A stretch of DNA of 27,289 bases from assembly GCA_026260175.1 (NCBI GenBank), contig JAKCWW010003915.1, positions 17,251 through 44,539 of the forward strand, in the 5' to 3' direction. The translations under genes and the position numbers were made by a program. Positions 1 through 10,483 of the stretch are shown piece by piece (the stretch's first letter is position 1; each line of letters opens with the position of its first letter). Below the pieces are notes generated by a model. That model was not told where the DNA came from, made no database searches, and saw only the letters and a list, made by a program, of their open reading frames with translations. This stretch comes from Reticulitermes lucifugus (Eukaryota; Arthropoda; Insecta; Blattodea; Rhinotermitidae).

Positions 1-2
1 GC

Positions 3-470
3 ATCAGTAGAAGTAATTGAATTCCATACTACAGATGCGTACTCTAATTTGGGTCTAACAAGTAAAAAATATAAAATCAATAAACTATCAAGTGTCAAAA
101 ATGAAGAAGTAATATTACGAATAAGAACCAAAGGCTTAATAGATTGAGAAAAAATATAATCAACATGAGAGTGGAAGTGTAATTTGGAATCAATAAAAAC
201 TCCCAAATCCTTAATACAATCAGTACGTGTAATATAAAAATCCCCAAGTTTATATTTCAAAAGAAGGGTATTAGTTTTCCTAGAAAAAGTAATAGCTCGA
301 GTTTTACCAGTATTAAGATTCATAAAATTAGCATTGCACCAACGTTGTATGGAATCAATATCTAATTGCAACTGAGTAAAATCATCAAGTGACTTAATAG
401 CACGAAAAATTTTTATATCATCAGCAAAAAGAAGAAATTTTGAATGTGTTATTACATTACATTTATCATC

Positions 471-473
<3 letters not shown>
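3..473 (-). mobile_element. Jockey-like LINE reverse transcriptase fragment, 5'-truncated, runs off window
   Basis: Read on the minus strand, an uninterrupted frame of about 157 codons runs from 473 off the left window edge. It contains the reverse-transcriptase catalytic box FADD at 417-428, followed by the conserved order seen in Jockey-superfamily RTs: a QRWCNANFMNLNTGKT-type block, then FSRKT, then KDLGVFIDSKL, and finally RPKLEYASVVWN. FADD supplies two metal-binding aspartates of the polymerase; this enzyme copies element RNA into the genome at a nicked target. The upstream palm, including the PQGS region and all of the endonuclease, is absent, because homology stops at YIDD next to the microsatellite at 474-506. 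There are no stops or frameshifts, so the copy is relatively young or was recently inactivated. The exact clade is inferred from motif spacing. Confidence 0.88.

Positions 474-506
<33 letters not shown>
474..506. repeat. (ATA)11 microsatellite at LINE truncation point
   Basis: Eleven perfect ATA units. Read on the minus strand in the LINE frame, they would encode a run of tyrosines just ahead of the YIDD residues. Beyond 506 the frame remains open for a while but no longer resembles a reverse transcriptase. Confidence 0.95.
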
Positions 507-509
<3 letters not shown>

Positions 510-586
510 GAATGGTCTAAGCAATTCCAATTTACATTTAATTTCTTTACAACTCTCTAACAGCCTCCTATTCAGTAGGTAACGGG

Positions 587-745
587 CGCGCTTCCTTCGA
601 AGGCAAAGTGGCAAAGGCTTGAAGCTGATCACTCGCCATCACCTAATGCCGAGGTCAAGAACCGGTGGAGTTATACGTCCAGTCCCACATGCCTTTATAC
701 GTAGCGTGCATACGAAAAACTTTACCTTAAATTTGAATGTAAACT
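587..745 (+). repeat. SINE body fragment (no tRNA head)
   Basis: The core TGAAGCTGATCACTCGCC followed by ATGCCGAGGTCAAGAA matches, with changes, the body of the tRNA-headed copy at 14785-15010 (TGAAACTGA, then GTGCCGAGGTTGAGAA). The tRNA-like promoter head is missing here, so this is a 5'-truncated copy. The downstream part (GTCCCACATGCC to ACTTTACCTT) looks like the continuation of the same family; that assignment rests on recollection of this repeat type in insects, not on a search. Confidence 0.6.
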
Positions 746-2352
746 TACGTGGCTATATGGTGACAGGAAAACAGATCATAATCGCTGGATCAAGTCGAAA
801 CATGTTTCGGGTTTGGTAATATATTGATAATTTATGTAAATACAGTTGTACTTCCGTGACAGTGACTTGCATTGCCGATAAATGTATGGAGTGCAATGGT
901 ATGGAACATAATGTGATGACACGACCTAGCTGCAACTGCGGAGCGTGAAACAAGGCGACATTCTTTCAGTCGGCAGTTGCAATCAGAAGCAGATCAATAG
1001 ATGGAACCGGAGCCGGAAGCGTATCATGGCGCTGATATTGCCAGGTCCTGAAGCATCGACCCCTTTCTATGTCACATTGATCGCTAAGATTCTTATGACA
1101 GTCAGTACTCTAAACTTTTGTCCGGCGATTTTCGTTCATCTTCGGCCATTAAAATCTACGGAATGTCATCAGATACAGTGAAGACGTGAGATGATCTTCT
1201 GAACAGGCTCAATACAGATTACAGTAAGACAAGGACGTTAATATTTTCTACAGTAGAACCTACAATAACACAATGATATTCAGAAAGAACAACTGTCATG
1301 AAAGTAATGTGATGCAGGGGACAAAGTTGTATGCCAAAACAAGAGCTATAAAACGTTATATTTGATAAATCAGTGAAAGGCATAAACATGCATCTACTTT
1401 ATGGGACAGTTTAAAATTGTTGATAACTGAGAATATTTTCTTAATTAAAGTAGGCCTAATCGATATGCATGAAAAAAAACAAAACATAACGTTACTGAAT
1501 ATAGTTCATCAGTTTAAAAACATGGCACAAAACAGGACATGGTTTCGTCTTGTGGAAGTTTAATAATACCTTGATGATGTAGGCCATGACGTAAGGAAAA
1601 GCTGATTTATTTCCCAAAAAAATTATAAATGTTCTTATATTTCCTTAGTTTCGTGTTCAAATCGTCATAACGGAAGTAACTGACTGTAAGGACAGTTTTG
1701 ATTTGCGCATCAAAAGGCTAAATGAGAAGGCACTAAAGGCCAGTTCAGTGCAGGAACTGCGGCGCGTCTTCTTTAGGATGGCATGCTAATTGCTACATAG
1801 CCGCAGGAAGATTCGATTATGATAATGAACCAACAATGATATAATAGGATTTGCAGTTTTTAAGGCGATTCTTATGTGATTTGGAGTCTTCTTGGTTGTT
1901 GTATCGTGTTATATTGGAAGAAACTTCAGACGTTTCTGAGAAACCTACAGCAACACAGTCCAGCACTCAGAGGAGTACATGAGTGACACAGGTTACAGAT
2001 ACTAGAGCGTCTGAAACAGAATAATGTACTGCACTGAAATACACGTACGATGTTTCGGAGTTTTGTGCATTACTGATTTCGTAGTTCAATTAAATGTGCT
2101 TTCTCAAATGTATTGGTTGTATAACGTCGAATGGGAGGATAATTACTTTAACGGAAGAGATGTGGACTGAAAGAGCCGTCAATTGTTCCCAAGCAGTACA
2201 CGCATTCCGGGAAGGACTGACAAAAACCGCGAAGATAGGCGGCTCTAGAGCCGAAAAAGAACCGGAGACCACCCACAAGCTCCAACTCGGCGTTCAGGTC
2301 GTGTTCCCCAAATACCAGACAAAGTTATGAAACGAATGACTAGCCTTGGACT
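746..2352. other. Unassigned AT-rich DNA
   Basis: No long frame, recognisable protein motif, RNA gene or clear repeat was found. Short open frames here have no resemblance to known families and are of the length expected by chance. Confidence 0.6.
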
Positions 2353-2373
2353 ACAACAACAACAACAACAACA
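2353..2373. repeat. (ACA)7 microsatellite
   Basis: Perfect trinucleotide run of 21 bases. Confidence 0.9.
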
Positions 2374-2982
2374 CCGTTATAAACCAAAGGAATCCACACT
2401 CTGCCACATCCGAGTCTGAGGCCGCGTTCTGACAACTGAAATATTTGACAAACATTTGTCACTTGTGGACACCTACCACGCCTTTGGAACACTGCACTCG
2501 TATAAATATTGGCGTCTGGTCCGTTACCCGCCGACTGTTGGTAAATCTGACAAAAGGCAAAGGAATAACCCACATTTGTTTATTTATCAAGGACAGACTT
2601 CTTGTTTCGTTCCACTACTCGTTTACACTTCACAAGCAGATAAGTGACTTGTGTGAGAACAGTATCATTTAGTACGTCAAGTGGTGAGGGTAGTTTCGTG
2701 GGAACATGACCACAATATTCACTCAAACATTGGGCAAATGTACCAGAGTACTATATTTCCCAGGTAAACCAGTCGTGCAAACAGTATCACAGTTATGCAT
2801 GTGCCTCCTTGTACGAGTATAGTACAATCCACAGTTATTGGCGCATTTGTCAAATACGCCAGTCATGGGAAAGCGCCTTTACTCATGTACGTCGATCGTA
2901 TGCAAGGCAATGATTCCAATGTCGTCTGTCACACGGAAAGGTGTCTAATTAGGGCTGCTCCTGTCTTTTGTTTCTCCATGCA
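2374..2982. other. Unassigned DNA
   Basis: Two short overlapping frames exist around 2445-2672, but neither shows a family motif. Nothing else was recognised. Confidence 0.5.
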
Positions 2983-3002
2983 TGTGTGTGTGTGTGTGTG
3001 TG
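2983..3002. repeat. (TG)10 microsatellite
   Basis: Ten perfect TG units following CATGCA. Confidence 0.95.
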
Positions 3003-3162
3003 TTAGACACGCCACAGCAATAATTGAAATGGCAGAAGCATGAAGATCGAAGCACGCTAACCTGAGGCCATCCATTAGGCTGTCGCAAAACTTGGTCAAT
3101 ATAATGGAGGGGAGAACACAGTAGGCGTAATATTAGCATGGTAAGGATGGCAAGGGGGCATA

Positions 3163-3178
3163 CACGTGGCGACACGTG
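3163..3178. promoter_or_regulatory. Two CACGTG E-boxes 10 bp apart
   Basis: Perfect palindromic CACGTG hexamers lie at 3163-3168 and 3173-3178, start to start 10 bp, about one helical turn. bHLH factors such as CLOCK/CYCLE and Myc/Max bind this hexamer. No adjacent gene start was found, so a regulatory role is only a possibility. Confidence 0.25.
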
Positions 3179-6100
3179 CTGTGGAAAATAAGCACCGTAC
3201 GTGCAGTTAATAAGTAATTGTCGTTTATTTGGAAACATAACAGGTGACACCACTGTTGTTGAACAATGGGAAATAGGCCAAACTAATCGACTTCCCTTGC
3301 AAAATGGAGCCAGTCTCTTTAATAAGTTATTTTTTCTTGTTTCCTGATTTACTTAGTGACGATTTCTAAGCTGAAACTATTACAATGCAGGCTCGCACAA
3401 CATAGCATTGTGTTGCCCACGGAGACATTTAAAACGAAAAAAAGTCTCTCAACCCTTTTCCTGGCAAAGACAAGATAGAGTGCTTAAACAATTTTGAAAA
3501 TATATGAGCTATTTATTTACGGTGATATACATTACATTATTAATTCATTTTGTAAAAATGTGCTAAAAATAGCAAAACCCTAGCCTAGGTTGTGAATTTA
3601 ATTTATTTATAAATTGTTATTATTAGTAGTATATTTGTATTGCACATGGTGTATAGACAAATACACAGATAAAATTATACACATAATTATATATATACTT
3701 TTTCATTTTGTGTATTTAATTTCATGTTTCCCACATGCAGCCAAATTTTGACGAAATTGCCCACACCACATAAACGGTTGAGCAGGCCTACTTTAAAGGC
3801 AAAACGACTGTTATACTGAATTCGAGCAAGCGTTAGAGCTAAGTTTTAAAATTCGGTTGTAACCGTGATGGAAACATATCCCTTAACTCCGTACCAGAAT
3901 ATGGGCCACTGTGGCTTTATCCCGTAAGCTTAGCCTTACAAAACATGTCGCCTACCTAACATTTTACAAAATGTGATTCCACTCCAATACTACGCTCAAA
4001 TCTACTTTAAACGAAATAATTTCCCGCTAAAGGGATAAGACACCGCCCCAGTATTTTCCTGGAGAAACCGAATAAGAGTCTTCCCCGTACAAACCATAAA
4101 TGTATATGTGGGAACGGATTTAGGCCTCATGTATCTCCAGTCATTCTTAACCTAGGCACTAGGTTAGGGGTCAGCGTCACGCCCCGCCGGCTTTAAATCC
4201 TACAAAATCCCCCGATCAAAAAAACTGGCTACAAGATGGAGCCAGATCCCCCGAAATTCCGAACACGAAGCAGGATTACAAACTATTGGACCCTCACATT
4301 CAGTACTAGTGGATAAATACAGATTTTTGTATAATTATTGTATAATTTACAAACATATAAAACTTGCGTTTGAATGCATTTGCCATTAATCCCACCATGT
4401 TTAGAACGAATTTGGATTCTAGGAAATGCTGTTGGTGTAGACTACGGTAAAAGATTTCGATTACATGTGTTAGTGGGGCACACAACAAAAGTTGTTACAC
4501 GAATTAAATTTTGGTTCTTTTCCATCCCACATACCATCAGTTTCCATGCAGCTAAAATCAAACTAATAATAAGTTTATCAAACACGGATCACTAAAACAT
4601 ATGCCGCGTAACCCTACGCAATATTACAACTGAAAAACTTTTCGATATAATGAAATTTAACAAAGTGAAAGGAAATATAATGCACGACTTAATGCAGTGT
4701 GACAGGCTATCTGCAATGTAGGTGGCTTTGGAAAACTTCATTTGTATATTCAATAAATAAGCATCAAAACTAGTAATTATATAAAATGCGAACAACATTT
4801 TTCGAGTATGTAAGTACCCTAAACTGGAGTATACCTCTGTAACTCTGTTAATGTTATGAAGGAAATTTCATCATGCAAGCCGACTAATTTATTGATTCAA
4901 GGGTTATTTAATGGGAGTTTCAACTGCATACGCTGTAGGTTTGACGCTATATAACTACTACAGTTGAAAAGCGTTGTTAAATAATCCAAAAATAAACCAG
5001 CCTATCAAATTCAAGTGTCACAATCTTTAGGAAGATAATTACATCATACACATTGCAGTGGTTACAGATAATGACACCTAGTTGTCGTCCTCCGCGCTGT
5101 GTATCGTCTTTCCGCCATATGGTGTTCAGGTAATCCACATGATCGCTTCAAAGTCAGCTTTACACTCCAATGCGCACGACGTAACTTGCCTTATTGTGGT
5201 GTCAAGTAACGCGTACCAATTCAGGACATGCAGTTGCTGCGACGAAGCTGTATAACGTAATCGTGCAATTGCTTTTACATCTTAAATTTTAGTTCTCATA
5301 CCGTTGATGTTTCAGATAGCCATTAAAATAAATATGACAATCAAACACAACACCGGTACTTAAATCCACTGTAAAAGATCTTTAATACTGAATATCAGAC
5401 ATGTTATCTTATATAATTATACAGCAGTTTTATAATGGGCCCTCCTCATAATGACCAGTTAACAGAAGAAAGATGTTTTGCTATAAAACACTTTATACAG
5501 TACACTTATATAGCAGTGTTGTGTCTGATGTCTCATTTATTGTAATAACCAATTGCTTTCATCTGACGTTAGTATGGAACCCTACATACGGATCAAAACT
5601 TCATATTACACCGTTTTTTTACATCTCTAGTATTCTTATATTAAGTAACGAAGGTTATGAAGGGCTACATATGCAGCTGACACCAATAAAGTGCGCAGGT
5701 CTACACCACTTTGTTGGGTAAACGTACTGAAGACAACATTCTGGAAGATGAAAACGGAAAAGCGAATATTAAAAATCATATAATGGGTAAAGATTTTGGT
5801 AAAAGTAGATTGGAGTGAAGTGGCTCAGATTCTAACCAATGGCATGTGTTAAGAATCTTTAAAAATAGACTGTAATATCAGAAACATTTCATTACGTGCG
5901 CGTTCATCTACAATTTACGTGATACTTGTGGTGCTAGCGGCGGTGACTGTGAAAACAAAGAACTGTCCTCTAGAAAATGGCAGCGCGGAAGCAGCTGGTT
6001 CCTGAGAAACGTTGCTGCGTACCTACCAAACAGCTCGGCGTCTCACACCGGAGAAAGTAGTTTTAATTTATAATCTGTCTTCTTGCGAAGTTTGACAATT

Positions 6101-6305
6101 TAATACCCATACATAACAACAGGTATTTCTTTATTTTAATTTTGAGTTTCCTAAATAAAAGGGTAGACAAAGGCTTGTCGCCCGAATGGTAACAATCATT
6201 CCTGGAAAGGAATCTGCTCTCAGTGTCTTCGTAAATGTGAGTCTGTTATAACTGTAGTCACAAATAATTGAGCGCTTACACATTTTTGAAGGATTTATTA
6301 GGTAC
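3179..6305. other. Unassigned AT-rich DNA
   Basis: No recognisable coding region or element over about 3.1 kb. The stretch around 3480-3720 is especially AT-rich. Frames present are short and lack known motifs. Confidence 0.55.
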
Positions 6306-6331
6306 ATTATTATTATTATTATTATTATTAT
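6306..6331. repeat. (ATT)n microsatellite
   Basis: Perfect ATT run of 26 bases. Confidence 0.95.
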
Positions 6332-8237
6332 GTTGTCCTGTGCTCTTTTTACGAGATGTAAGCATAAATGCGCACTTAGCTTCCTGCAAGTTTTCTCCTA
6401 GACAACGTCCCTACTACCTACGGTGGCCGCATCCTGCCTTGATCAATTACTTCTGAGGGCCAAGAAATATTTATCACAAGCAACAGTAACCAATTTACTT
6501 CATTTCATGATTCGGACTAAAGCACATCTATTGGTACAAAGTACTCTTCATGACGTCATTGGAGCAAAGTCTTTATAGCTCGTCTGCTCTCAGAAGAATT
6601 CTGTTATACACCAGATGGGGGTGTAGAAACAGGATACCTGGAGCCATATTTCTTACAAACTCCACTGGACATCAAAGTCATTTACTAAAAAGCGCTGTCC
6701 CTAGTACAGACTCCAGGACTCAGAGCTGTAGCTATAAATTATACAATCATCTATCACACATATAGCTTCTATACAACACATGTGGACTGAATGTAAAGGT
6801 TGCAGATCACATGCTATGCTAATCTCATTATCCGTGTTTTTTGCGCTTTCGCCATCCGGCAAATAAGCGATCTGCCTGACGGAATCAGAATTACAAAAAA
6901 CGAATTTTAACATCTTTATATATAGACTTAGAACACATGTAACCTTTCAATTGCGGCCTCGGTGCACGGTACAGGCCTTCAATTCTTCACATGCTGCTGT
7001 CCTCAGTGCACCGTATGGTCGAGAATGCATTTAGGGGTACTATAAATGTAAAACTCCTCCGTCCTGGGCAGTAGTTGGAATTAAAACCCCTGCGTGTTTG
7101 AGCAATTAGAGCAGCACTACAGTCAAGTCGCACATTCCAAACGCACCCCCTAGGAGTGCACTCGTACCAAAGCGGTGAGGAGCCACGTGACGTCCGGAAC
7201 AGCAAATGCAAGTAATACAATAACTTACAAACCCTGCGATAAGGGTAGTAAAAATTAGTTTAACAGAACTTTCCCGGGAATTCTACCTTTCAAACATGTT
7301 GCTGCTATAAGGACTTTAGATAAGAAAGGAGACTGTCACAGCAGTTGGCACCAATCAATACAGATTTTCTTAATAACTGAAGCCGCTTTATCAAATAATA
7401 CTTAGTCGTAAGACATGTCTTATTTTACTTCCAGTCCCGAATACTGTAATTACTGTTATCCAGAAGAAGATAGTCACATGGAGACACAAATTCATATTTT
7501 CTTCTGGATGCCTTATTACCAACAGTTTTCGCTCGCACATACATAAAGCAGTCGGTTTCCTGCGCCCTAAACAAACACAAAGGCTCTCACGCCAAATACA
7601 GAACAGCTCTCTAACGTACAGAAGAGTTGGCTCATAAAGGCTTCCATGGCGGTACTGAAGGAAACATGTTGGATGACAAAACTTTTATATAAACGAGGCG
7701 CCAATGAGAGAAAAGGTTTCATGTGAACGCAACGCATTGAAAATCAATAATCATGAAACCATGAAATGATAAACATCCGTCACGAATTACAGTACCAAGA
7801 ATCGAGAATGAAACCTCCTCGTTTTAGTACCACCGGACGAGAGCATCATGTGCGGTGTCAAAATAAATAAGCAGAGAATGGATATCAGAATTGCGAAGTT
7901 GTTCACCTCCATTCAGTCGAACGGAGCATGTGTCGTTGCAGTGTAGTTCGCTTACATCCAACAATAGGCAGTTATGGCGCTGGGCACCCATCCATCTCTC
8001 TCCCATTCAAACTCAGTGAAGTAATAACAACTAGCTGTTCTCATTTTGGGCTTCTTCCAAACAAACGTAATTTGAATAGAACGAGCTGCAGGTACAGGGA
8101 CCAGAGACAGACAGCAAAGGGATGTCAATCCTTACGAAGACCAGTGTCGACTTCACGTAACAGTTGAATGTCTAATTCGTTTGCTGTGAGGCTTATGCGT
8201 GACAAACAAATTGTAAGCACTTGTGATGCATACTTAC
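6332..8237. other. Unassigned DNA
   Basis: Open frames of about 60-80 codons on both strands show no family motif. Nothing else was recognised. Confidence 0.5.
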
Positions 8238-8333
8238 CTTGCCCTGCTTCAAAATGAATACAGCTTGAGTCGTCCCTGCTGTCACACATTTCCAGAGCCG
8301 GAACGTGATTAGACGTAAATTTTAAAATTCTTT
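8238..8333 (-). other. Weak internal exon candidate
   Basis: On the minus strand, a consensus-like donor AAG|GTAAGTA (intron starts at 8237) closes a 96-nt open stretch preceded by a possible acceptor ending TTCAG (8334-8336). The reading VPALEMCDSRDD continues to SCIHFEAGQ without a stop. The polypyrimidine tract is poor and the peptide is not recognised. GTAAGT is expected several times by chance in a window this size, so this is offered only as a place to look for transcripts. Confidence 0.14.
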
Positions 8334-8927
8334 CTGAAGTCATATTTTCATTTTTGAAATGGCAAAAATGTGCCACACAAAATTATAAGATACGTATAAG
8401 GAACTGCATAGCATAATAATCCTTCAACTAACCAAGAAATCCCCCGTCTTAACAAGTATCTATTATCGTGGTCACAAAAACGAGCCACTGGACCCTACCG
8501 TCGAAACAGACAGATCCAAATCCGCACCCACTATTTAAGATAGAGTTTAACGTTAACTTCCAACATATGCCTAGGTGCACCTAGTAAGCCCTTCAAGTCG
8601 CGTTTTATGACAGAAATAATGCGGACATTTCTCATCTTTAGTCATGCCGTCCAATATCACAATAACCTCACGAATTGGTCACATTAGTCCGTTCATGGTG
8701 GCAAATAGAAAATCATGAATATGTAATATTCTAGAAAATCTCGCAACCTTTCATCCCAATACTCTGCACGCCATTCCCTCATCTATCACTTCGATAAGGT
8801 ATACTCGTACTAGTATTTTTCCATGATGAAGCAGTGGATATGACCTGAATTTTTATTCAAAACCTTAGTTGAGCAACATTTATGACAGCAATTATCACCC
8901 CTATTCCTTATTACTGTGACCATATAT
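8334..8927. other. Unassigned DNA
   Basis: No recognisable feature seen between the exon candidate and the RTE-like relic. Confidence 0.5.
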
Positions 8928-9380
8928 GTACCTAAGTAGAGTCTGGATAAGCAAACACTTCCTAAACAGAATTGTCAGAGACAAGGAGATGTTTTACCGT
9001 CACTGCTTTTTAACTGTTCTGTCGACTATGCCATTAGGAAGGTCGCAGAAATGCAGGAGAGATTGAAATTGAATGGGACATATCATCTTCTGATCTGCGC
9101 TGATGATGTGAATTTACTGGGCTAAAACATACACACTGTACGGCAATACACAGAAACTTTATTAGTCACAAGTAAGGAAGACTGTCTAAAAGTAAATGAT
9201 GAGGAAACTAAGTACTGTATGTTCATGCATCGTCAACAAAATGCAGAACAAAATCTCAAGATAAAGATAACTATGGGATCCTTTGAACGTATGGCAAATT
9301 TCATATATTTGGGAACGACAATTACAGATCAAACTTTCATGCATGCAGTAATTAAGAGCAATTACATTATGGAAATTCCT
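8928..9380 (+). pseudogene. RTE-like LINE reverse transcriptase relic
   Basis: On the plus strand the order of motifs fits an RTE-type reverse transcriptase: SRVWISK (about 8932-8955, another frame), then QGDVLPSLLFN (from 8982), DYAIRKV, LKLNGTYHLL, and the catalytic ADD at 9099-9107 followed by VNLLG. It continues KVNDEETKY and then MANFIYLGTTITDQ, the FKYLGT-like segment of the family. Damage is clear: a frameshift between SRVWISK and QGDVL, and an in-frame TAA at 9123-9125 directly after the catalytic box. The endonuclease and most of the 3' portion are missing, and homology fades after about 9380. Assignment to RTE rather than a neighbouring clade is from motif memory. Confidence 0.8.
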
Positions 9381-9700
9381 GCAGCCATTAGGTCTAGAAT
9401 CGTTTACATTCCTGTTTGCTATTTAAAGACATCAAGAACAAAAAATACAGTATTGCCTCCTGTTACGCACGTTCGCCGAGCAAATGTGACAAGAAAGTAT
9501 CAGCCTCGTCATGTCTGTCTCTCCGTCTGTCCTTCCACATAGAAAAGCATGGCTATCACAGGACGGATTTTCGTGAAATTTTCTATTTGGGATTTTTACT
9601 AATATATGTATAAATGCTCCAATTTTTTTTAAACTAGGACAAAAGTAACTTTACATAAAGACCTACAAACACTTATATGCCTGAGCTTATAAGGAGCCAG

Positions 9701-9903
9701 TGTTCTCAGCTCGTACCTCGCTGAGGCCGAAGACAGAGGTGATTGTCTAAACATAACGGAGACAGACTGTTTTCTCTGTGCGGTACGGGCTGAGACCGAA
9801 AAAACGGTTTACGATCTAAAACTAAGAACTGAGACTGTGTTCTCTGTGAGACACGAGCTGAAACCGAAGAAAGGGTCGACTTGTAAACATAACCGAGCGT
9901 GAT
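9701..9903. repeat. Three-unit tandem repeat, about 68 bp per unit
   Basis: Units at 9701-9767, 9768-9835 and 9836-9903 line up end to end. Each starts TGTTCTC, TGTTTTCTC or TGTGTTCTC and carries a central GAGCTGAAACCGAAGAA-like box (GCTGAGGCCGAAGACA in unit 1). Each then has a TAAACATAAC-like stretch, which is TAAAACTAAG in unit 2. The units are diverged and the array ends without a fourth clear copy. Confidence 0.8.
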
Positions 9904-10442
9904 CGACTCTAAATCTCTTGCTACGACACGGGGCTCGAGAATAGGGTGCTGAGGAAGATGCCTACCACTAAGACGGGCGAAGTAACACGAAGAAGGCGGA
10001 AAATGCACAAAGAGGAGCTTCATGATTATGGGGACAAGGATAGGGACAACCAAGTAATGACGCTTCGGGTTCTACGAAATGTGTATAGTTTCTTGACCAG
10101 CTGAGGACCTATTAGCGTTTCAAAAGCGGCTCTGTTTCGTAGAGTTGGTTGGTTGGTGTCAGTCAGTTAGTTCGTTAGCTAGTTATTATATGCGAACATG
10201 TTTTCTACTTTATTCAGTTCACAATGCGAAACGAAGGTGTAACATTTCGGCACATCACGAATTCAGTCCCTATCACTTACTGCGTTTTACCGAATTTTCA
10301 TCGATCCGATAGAAAAGTGTGGAAGCTTAAAATTCAATAACCGGCTGCTATTTACTCGACACATTATATAAAAAATTCGAAACTTTACAGTAGGACCTGC
10401 TTAAGAAACCATAACAAATTAGTTACTGTTAACAAATCTGTT
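9904..10442. other. Unassigned DNA with degenerate GTTG/GTTA stretch
   Basis: Apart from a degenerate tetranucleotide stretch near 10142-10185 (GTTGGTTGGTTGG, then GTTAGTTCGTTAG), nothing was recognised. Confidence 0.45.
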
Positions 10443-10483
10443 ACCACCACCACCATCACCAACACCACCGCCACTGCCACCAT
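10443..10483. repeat. Imperfect (ACC)n microsatellite
   Basis: About 41 bases of ACC/CCA units with interruptions (CAT, AAC, GCC, CTG). Confidence 0.9.

Noticed and set aside
5977..6060. 27-codon frame with a good start context (AAAATGG)
   Set aside because: Too short to separate from chance, no motif, and no splice donor at its end that would make it a first exon.
9381..9542. Continuation of the RTE relic frame to 9542 as a coding extension
   Set aside because: The frame stays open but similarity to the RT family stops near 9380. The downstream peptide is serine/cysteine-rich and looks like a different repeat.
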